A stretch of DNA of 64,000 nt, taken from Argopecten irradians. Its lineage: Eukaryota; Mollusca; Bivalvia; Pectinida; Pectinidae. The stretch covers positions 24,225,655 through 24,289,654 of the forward strand of contig NC_091137.1 of the NCBI RefSeq assembly GCF_041381155.1, in the 5' to 3' direction. Shown here in pieces: positions 57,000-64,000 of the stretch. The position numbers and the translations under genes are program-made. Below the pieces are notes generated by a model. That model saw nothing but the letters and a program-made list of their open reading frames with translations. It did no database searches and was not told the DNA's origin. Numbering within the stretch: the stretch's first letter is position 1; each line of letters starts with the position of its first letter.

Positions 57000-59035
57000 A
57001 ACTCACCATTGCTCATCTTCTAACCAATAATCGGATGTTGTATAAAAAAGACAAATTAAGTAAGTAGGAGATACACAACATTATGAGGAATTCTCAAGAT
57101 TAATAAGATATACTACATGCAGTTTCAATACTACTAACCAACGGATATGAGATAACGCACTGTCATGTTGGACACAAAATGGCTTAATTAGATTCAATTT
57201 AACCAACAGTTTTGGAGGAGGATAAATTCGCGTTAAATGATCTGAGATATTCAATTAGAATTAGAAATGTAAATGTATAAAACAGAAATAGTTTCAGCGA
57301 TTTGGGCTGTAATCATATATGTTCACTGGAGAAGGTATTATATTATAATCTACAATTGTGTTGTGTATATGTCTCTTACTGGAATAAACAAAACAACGCA
57401 AAATACTACTTACAATTCATTGACATGCATGAGTAGGGATTCAATTTGACATTCAACTCACGTTGAACGTTTCATACATACACCGTATGCATGCATTAAG
57501 AGCATTGAATACCAAACATAAGTCATTAATTGTTATACACACACATGATGTCTAAGTACGTTAAACTCTCTCTTTTAGAAACTAATGATGATCCCCATTT
57601 AAACAGTAAACAAAACAGTCGTTTCTTTCAGTTTTCAATGAAATGATTTAAAAATGTTTTAAAAAGATTATTTTCCCGAAATTTGATAAAACTGACATTT
57701 GCTTAGAATGTTGTCGATACATTTTGAAGGTGTGGAAGCTAAGGTAAAGCCTTTTGAAATGATATAGGCCTAACGTGACGATTCATACATTATGTTATTT
57801 ATTGCATGCATACATGGCTGTCAAGTATAATTATACATATGCATAACAGTCTCGCCAAGATAATAGAAGGATATTGTTTCAGTTGGAGATTGCCAGCATA
57901 TATCTGTTGTGAAATATCTTTCAATATTTTTATTCACTTCTATATATTATATTTCGAAGAATAAAACATTTTGAATAAATAATGTAGTCTGATGTTGATG
58001 CAATTTAGTGCAGCCTCATCGATGTACGTATGTGTATATAGCGAGCGAGCCAAGCTAAAGGACTAGTTCCGTTTGTCTGAAGAACCGCGCTATAGAAGTA
58101 GTCTTGTTTACAATCTGTTTCATTCAACAATGTTTTGGGTCGTAGGTTATCTCAGATGAGAGTGACTAGAGGGTATATTTGGGGCAAATCATACACCTAA
58201 AATAGTAATTACGAAAACTAAAGCTTGCCAAGAAGTTGTATTTAACATATAATATTTACTATTGCTGAATTTGGTAAGTAATCATGATATTTAAATTCAA
58301 CAACGTCGATCAAACAGATAATATTGTATCGTTTGCTTTAACGACTGTGGCATGTACCAATGGAATGTGGCTTTTAGTCATCTCTCCTGCATGGAGCCCA
58401 ACGTGGCAGCAAAAATAGCAGCCAATGAATGAGGTGCATGCGTCACACCCCCGACATATTGTTAATAATATCCAAAAATCTCTCCCCCTGCCAACCAGCA
58501 AATCAAATTTAAAACAACGAATACATCAAAAACTCTATATTGTTTTATTTGAATTCAGTACAAGGCCAACGATAGCATTTTTCTATTATGATGACTTCAA
58601 TAACTTTTACATTTCATTACAATATCAACTGTCATAATATTATTGTGAACACCCCGTTGAGTGCCCCTTGTCAAATTGCTGCAGACGCTTGGTGGATGTA
58701 TGCAGGAAATACCAACAAAACATGTGTGCAGTTTTTGTGTGATTAAATTACAAGGACAACTCTACTTAAGCAATAACGAGTGCCAAATTTGATCGTTTAT
58801 CTAACACGTTCTCACCTCGCTCACACAACGTAGAAAAACGTGACGGCTAGACTAAATATTACCCAAACATCACATTAATTTAAACTTATCTCCTTGTTTA
58901 CATTGTCGTAATGACATGTAAGCAATGTTATCACATGCTGTTCTGTGGTATCGCCATGTTAAATGGTTGCTACCTTTCCATGAACCGTCCACAATCCTGA
59001 TATCATGAAAACCAGGATAAGAGCCGGACGGTATT
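57000..59035. other. UPP intron 1, unique part
   Basis: I see no exon that I can support between the first UPP exon and the repeats at 59 kb. Confidence 0.35.
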
Positions 59036-59058
59036 AATGGCTAATCACCCTGACCGAT

Positions 59059-59122
59059 CCCTGGTGCAAAAACTTGACCTTTATCGCAAGCCCTGGTGCA
59101 AAAACTTGACCTTTATCGCAAG
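59059..59122. repeat. 32-bp tandem duplication
   Basis: CCCTGGTGCAAAAACTTGAC and CTTTATCGCAAG occur twice, starting at 59059 and 59091. Confidence 0.92.
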
Positions 59123-59381
59123 CTTTGGTTTGGTACATACCTACCTTACCTGTGTTGATTGTTTGTCCATTCGATTATTTTATGACGTAACTTTTTATAA
59201 TCGCTTTCGTACTTTCTTAAATAATGATACATTCAAACATTTTTTTTTATATTTCTTTTATTTTTTTTCCAATTTATCATACATGTATTTACATTGAACA
59301 TTATATCACTCATACTTACACAAACAAACAGAAAAAATAAATACACAAAGACACACATTCTTCTCACACATAAATAAGGTT

Positions 59382-59520
59382 TAACTTGAATAGATTTTTT
59401 ATGTTTAATATGGAGATATAACACAAAAATCTGAGGGTACTCTCATCATAAACCGCTTTATTTAGAGTACACTCAGATTTTTGTGTTATATCTCCATAAC
59501 ATAAAATATCTATTCAAATT
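59382..59520. repeat. Foldback: ~60-bp inverted repeat
   Basis: The left arm, 59382-59443 (AACTTGAATAGATTTTTTAT.. to ..CTGAGGGTACTCT), pairs with the right arm, 59464-59520 (AGAGTACACTCAGATTTTTG.. to ..TCTATTCAAATT). The loop is 20 bases. It joins directly to element D copy 2 and may be part of it: the copy at 52.4 kb is also preceded by a single arm (ACTTGAATGTATTTTTGTTATGGAGATATCACA, in part). Confidence 0.9.
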
Positions 59521-59535
59521 AATCCTTATAATTCA

Positions 59536-59722
59536 ATTTACCGAAGATAATCTCTTCAATATTCAAAATTCATTTTTGGACTCTTTTGTCTATGAAATTA
59601 TTACGCCATCATCTCAGCCAATCAGAAGCAACGGTATAAACGGCGACGCCATTTTTTCCTTTATGTGCTGATAAAGTAAATAAGCCAATGAAAATGCTCG
59701 TAACAAGCAAAATTGAATTATA
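59536..59722 (+). mobile_element. Non-autonomous element family D, copy 2
   Basis: It matches 52432-52632 over most of its length: GAAGATAATCTCTTCAATAT, CTATGAAATTATTACGCC, CAGCCAATCAGAAGCAACGG, GACGCCATTTTTTCCTTTATG and GCAAGCAAAATTGAATTATA. Confidence 0.75.
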
Positions 59723-59870
59723 GTCATATGAACAAAGCACTGTTCAAAAGACAACACTAAACTGCATTTTACAAAACATAACAATACACATTAGAAAAGC
59801 TTTTGGATTAAATTATATGATTTTAGTAAAAGGACTATGGTGGTAAACTACTTTACAAGAACTTAAAGCA

Positions 59871-59990
59871 TTGTACATTTATAAATTGATAAAGAGTACA
59901 TGACCGTTTACTTGAAGTAGATAAATGTACAATGTACAACTACTTCAGAGGAAATGGTCATGTACACTTTGTCAATTTATAAATGTACAA
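59871..59990. repeat. Foldback: 35-bp inverted repeat
   Basis: TTGTACATTTATAAATTGAT.. to ..ACATGACC (59871-59905) pairs with 59956-59990 with two mismatches. A second nested pair inside has CTTGAAGTAG / CTACTTCAG. This could form a two-tier hairpin. Confidence 0.9.
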
Positions 59991-59994
59991 CTAG

Positions 59995-60545
59995 TTCTAC
60001 TTCAATCAGAAGTAGTAATTTGACGGCTCAAACGGGCCATCATACATTTGTGCTTTACCTGTACAGGAATTGAAATTGTGTAACGTTGATCTTCTGTGCA
60101 TTGTTGAGAGAACACACCTTGAAATGTCCTTTACATATATCAATCTCGATATTTGATCCTTTGTTTTGTTAGATAGAATTTAAACAAACGTGCTGTCACG
60201 CTACTGATCCTAGCGTCTATGTAACTTTGACTTCTTTCAAACAAAAATGAGATGAGTCATCATTGACACTTAACCTGACAAATAATAGTTATTGTGATAT
60301 TAGGCAAGTCTTATATAGTGGTACTGCACTTTTATTTTCTAAAAGACGCAAATGTCTGCAATTTCAAACAACACATCAATGTGACGTGTCAGATTTTGAC
60401 CCGAAGTGGAATCCAATATACATTTCTTTTTCTTCGTCACATATATCAAACGATGTTTTAAAATTCATAAATTAAGAATAAATTTCTTGTGTGAATAAAG
60501 GAGTATATATGATAGGACCAGTATTTGGCCTTAATTTTGCAGGCC
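59995..60545. other. UPP intron 1, no feature seen
   Basis: Nothing that I can support. Confidence 0.35.
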
Positions 60546-60550
60546 GAAAA

Positions 60551-60618
60551 ATATTAACTCTGATACTCTCATACTTGCCATTCATATTAACTCTGATACT
60601 CTCATACTTGCCATTCAT
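60551..60618. repeat. 33-bp tandem duplication
   Basis: ATATTAACTCTGATACTCTC and ATACTTGCCATTC occur twice, starting at 60551 and 60584. Confidence 0.92.
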
Positions 60619-60660
60619 CAAAACATAACTTTTTATAACCATGTACACGATATTCTCCAC

Positions 60661-60943
60661 CTATGACGTCAGCAAATTGATAATTTTCCTCTACTCGCCA
60701 AATTTTGCTAGAAATGCATCATCTTTAGGTTAGAAAAGGCCTGAAATGGATGTGGCCGCCACCTTGGAGCAACTTTATATTTTGCATGGACATGCGTAAA
60801 TATACGATACACAACGTGTGAAAATCTCTTTCTGCTCCACGAAGGCGGCCACATTCGTTTTTAGAGGAAACCACTCAAAAAGTATGATTTTTCAAGGATT
60901 TTTGTGAAAAATGGCGGGAACCTGCATGTTGATGACGTCATAG
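60661..60943. mobile_element. Probable MITE with CRE-like terminal repeats
   Basis: The left end, CTATGACGTCAGCAA (60661-60675), and right end, TTGATGACGTCATAG (60929-60943), are inverted repeats with one mismatch and contain TGACGTCA. Inside, a second inverted pair, GTGGCCGCC..TTGGAGCA (about 60752-60770) and TGCTCCACGAAGGCGGCCAC (60833-60852), flanks a short A+T-rich loop. No coding capacity and no clear target duplication. Confidence 0.7.
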
Positions 60944-60949
60944 TGAACA

Positions 60950-62325
60950 TAATTGGCACATAAGGGATATTTTCGGGATGTCATGTGTTAGCAAATGTAT
61001 TCAACTGTCATATGGCAAAATATGTTGTTCTTTACTGGAGAATTAATTTTGGGGCCATATTCGAGTCCTAACGTATTTTCTCTTTATAATTTGAGAAAAT
61101 CAACTAAAAATCTAAGCCCATCTTGATCGCACATGTGCTTGTTTTGTACCGATGAAGTTAAAGTTAGAAATTGTACCGTGCCGCGATTTCCGTCGAACTC
61201 AATATCTAATTTGTAGAGGCAATAGAAAACTGATTTCGGCATGTTATGAATTACATATTTGAGTATTTTGACCATTGGATTCTCGGTATGTATAGTAAAT
61301 AGATATTTTGTTTATTTTGCATTAGGATTAAGTTTACTGTGTAGTACATAAAATACCAATTACATGTACTTAATCTACGGGAAAATATTGTTTAAAGAGT
61401 GGATAGCTTTCAATATAAGTGGTCACACATAAAATTGACAATATCAACTACAAAAACTGTGAAATACAAGTATTAATTCTTGCTGCTTGTTGCATATTTC
61501 GAGATACAATTTCGAATCTCCGCTCCGGCGGTTACGCCGTCTGACACACGACGTCAACAATTTAAAAATGCTCGGAATTAAGTTAGCATGATTTTTCAAC
61601 TCACTGAAAGAGAACAAAGACGTTGCCAAACGAATTTCTGTTTTACATAAAAGTTGTCGGTTATTTTCTGTAATTTTACAGCATATAAACAGTATCCCGA
61701 TAGCTCAAGAAATAAGGGAGATATTGCGATTTTCTCAACACAGATATGAAAATGCGTAGAAATGCTTAGTTGGGAGTTAAGGGGTTAATACTTCGTACAA
61801 TGCATATCAATCATCTTATTTCAAATTCATAAATATAAATGACTCTTTCTCTTCTCTTGCTCGGTCTCGTTTCCAGGAAAGACTAGTTGACTCATAATAC
61901 AACATTGTTTATAACCGCATCGCTGTCGTTATATCCACGATTAGGTCGCTCACCAAAATAAATACGTAGTTGTTGTGTTTTGATGTTCATATTTCTTTTG
62001 CTTCAAAACATCTACACTTCTATTGCTAAAATAGGAAAGTGTTTACCCGACTCTGTATACAAATATAAATAAAGTAATTTCGACTATTTTCACATGAAAT
62101 TGCTTGAAAATCATTACAAATATACAAATCGTCAGAAACTATTGACTTGACCCGTCAATAGTTTGTCTGTTGACCGATGAAGAAACGTGTTTTGCCTGTT
62201 GACTGATGATGCATGATGCATTCAAATCATGTTGTTAGTTTCACTTTCCATTTGAGAACTTTAGAAAGCATTACAATATAAATTCAGAAAAGTGTGTCAC
62301 TGACAAATAAAAAAAAGCATGCAAT
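60950..62325. other. UPP intron 1, no gene seen
   Basis: I see no exon. A C+G-richer patch at 61515-61555 (CTCCGCTCCGGCGGTTACGCC) is short and without splice sites that fit a gene. Confidence 0.35.
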
Positions 62326-62334
62326 ATACACAAG

Positions 62335-62560
62335 CAAAAGGGTCACACTTGAAATACATGTGTGAAACGCATGCTTTTCATGCGAAATATTCATCACGTG
62401 AGATACGCATGTGCTTCATCCGTAAATTTCCACATACGTTAACTATGTGTAGCCACACATGTGAATCATATGTAGCACGCATGTTTATTATGTCATATAC
62501 AATTCGTGCGTATCCATACGCATGTGTCGAATGAACCGAAAAGTGACATGCATGTTTTTC
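62335..62560. repeat. Degenerate CATGTG/CGCATG-rich repeat
   Basis: Motifs of the type ACATGTG, CGCATG and ACGCATGTG recur at intervals of roughly 20-40 bases on both strands (ACATGTGTGAAACGCATGC, ACGCATGTGCTTCATCC, CACACATGTGAATCATATG, ACGCATGTTTATTATG, CGCATGTGTCGAATG). It looks like an old, worn minisatellite. Confidence 0.5.
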
Positions 62561-62945
62561 ATATGTAAATCTATTTTCTCTCATGTTACATGTACTTAAT
62601 TACGTGTATAAAATGCAAATTTAGGGCACAAATAATTTGTAATTCATATCCCCACGTCTAGACATTCTATTACCAGATAAAAGCTATAGAACCTCTGTAG
62701 AAATGTACTATGTAACACAATCAAAGTCCATTCATTTCAAATACAGTAAATATGTATAAACAAAAAAGATACAATTTAAAACAAACATTTTTATGAACCC
62801 TCTTTAACATCAATAACATTATTTAAATTGTCAGTCTATAACTGTAACACATTAAACTTTTCGCCTTTGTTAATTTCATCACTAGATTCACTATTAAAGT
62901 CTATATCCAACATGTTGTCTTCCAGTTGATATAAATGTTCAATCT

Positions 62946-63153
62946 TTCATTGTGGGACAATAACACTTTATCAACAAAAGCCTGTCTTCTTTTTCTAAAG
63001 TTGAATGGAGTACGTATTTTTTTACCAATTGGTTTAGTATAAGTAGCAGGGGCGGTACTACAAGACTTAATTTCATATGTGGATATATCTCTAAGGGACT
63101 GTCAGGGATAGGATTTTTTCATTGTGGGACACTAACACTTTATCAACAAAGGT
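62946..63153. repeat. Direct repeats flanking a small dispersed segment
   Basis: TTCATTGTGGGACA(A/C)TAACACTTTATCAACAAA occurs at 62947-62979 and 63119-63151. Between them lies GTTGAATGGAGTACGTATTT and on (62999-63082), which has a diverged copy at 55968-56052. Confidence 0.75.
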
Positions 63154-63212
63154 TGGTTTCAAATTGCCTTCCCATGGTTTAGTTTTTGTATACTTTGATT
63201 TGTCCGTTACAG

Positions 63213-64000
63213 ACCCGTGAGGGTGCCGAACCCACACATCAAGTCCCTCGGCGTGGATCATCTCTATCACATCGCCCTGGACACCTCCGACATCGACAAA
63301 CTCGAGACTATCTTTGGGGATGTCAAGGTCAGTATTGACAGGGAGTTTATATAATCAGGGTACGGGATGGATAGGGTGTAACGTAAGGTAAGAGAGGATA
63401 TCAATGTCAAGTAAGAAAAAGAAAAACAGTAAGAAAAGCAGGTCAAGATAATTCATGAGAATCAGCATAAATCAGAACAGAACATCACATCCCATACGAT
63501 AGTTCAAGTATTAAAAAATAAAGAAAAAAAAGAATGAGCAAAGAAAATTTAGGAGAATCAACCAAAAATAAATCATAATATGGCAGTTCAAGCTTAAATG
63601 CAATAACCGAAAATTAAATCATGGTGTATGTATATGTTAAGTTAATGAAACCTTTTTGGTAATAGTCACTGCATTGAGGAAAAGCAAACACATCGTGTTC
63701 AGTTTTTATCAATGATTGATGATCATGTTGAGCGACTCCAGTGTTATACACTGGTTTGTCCAGTTCTGGTTTCCAGTTCGGTCGTGCTGGATTCGTAGAT
63801 AATGTCAGATTTTAAATGCTCTACTGTCAGTCATTCATGGCTCCGATTTGGTACCAAATGATGTATGGACACAATAATAGATCCAATTTGTTGTTTTATT
63901 TTACAGTTCGTTTGTTTTGGGGGCCAACCGTCACGGATGGAAGGATTCGTGAAGTACATCAACAAGGAGCTAGGGATTGACGTTAATTGTCACTGTCCAC
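63213..64000 (+). CDS. UPP1: Uridine phosphorylase, exons 2 and 3 (runs off window)
   Basis: Exon 63213-63327 follows TGTCCGTTACAG and ends at GTCAGT. It encodes PVRVPNPHIKSLG.. to ..ETIFGDVK. Exon 63907-64000 follows TTTTACAG and continues in phase 0 as FVCFGGQPSRMEGFVKYINK, ELGID and on past the window edge. The joined FGDVKFVC(F/V)GG..PSRM and ELG(I/L)D blocks are the N-terminal signature of animal uridine phosphorylase. This cytosolic enzyme splits uridine with phosphate into uracil and ribose-1-phosphate in pyrimidine salvage. The Gly and Arg of GG..PSR lie where the family binds phosphate. UPP1 and UPP2 cannot be separated on this part. The coding bases are clearly richer in C+G than the flanks. 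The catalytic C-terminal part is outside the window. Confidence 0.93.

Overview
The window looks like chromosomal DNA from a bivalve or closely related mollusc. It is A+T-rich, and its genes have short exons with GT-AG introns. Much of it is occupied by short non-autonomous repeats: tRNA-derived SINEs, MITEs, foldbacks and minisatellites. Three conserved genes can be supported. A multicopy neuropeptide precursor of lophotrochozoan style and SINE and MITE families of molluscan type point to a mollusc; the species cannot be named from sequence alone.

Layout. (1) 1-1100: last two coding exons of a + strand gene whose C-terminus matches the E3 ubiquitin ligase COP1 (RFWD2), followed by its 3' side. 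(2) 2.0-13.1 kb: repeats, namely a 75/76-bp tandem array, three copies of a 360-bp MITE, two decayed tRNA-derived SINEs, one copy of a second MITE and a fragment of a ~540-bp dispersed repeat. (3) 14187-14972: on the - strand, a complete secreted neuropeptide precursor of 261 residues, with a signal peptide, an eight-cysteine N-terminal domain and six YG(T/S/M)L-type or related peptides separated by KR sites. (4) 15-30 kb: mostly non-coding DNA with a foldback, SINEs and three promoter/5'-exon-like spots (about 20.95, 23.13 and 28.5 kb). (5) 30004-39930: about 9.9 kb of a 39-bp satellite, some 254 copies. (6) 40.4-41.03 kb: a second minisatellite with 48-bp units that switch to 46 bp. (7) 41.6-56.4 kb: MITEs, dispersed-repeat copies and a 3.66-kb long-TIR transposon with a decayed core. 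(8) 56884 to the window end: the 5' part of a + strand uridine phosphorylase gene, with a 12-codon first exon, a 6.3-kb intron and two further exons, running off the window.

The three genes are not functionally linked: COP1 acts in ubiquitin-dependent protein turnover, the neuropeptide is secreted, and uridine phosphorylase works in pyrimidine salvage. The long open frames inside the two minisatellites arise because 39 and 48 are multiples of three; they are not treated as proteins. No bacterial-type system, CRISPR array or new enzymatic system was found. The most unusual objects are the satellite pair, the long-TIR element, the two repeat families that share one 3' tail, and two promoter-like short spliced or mini-ORF loci.
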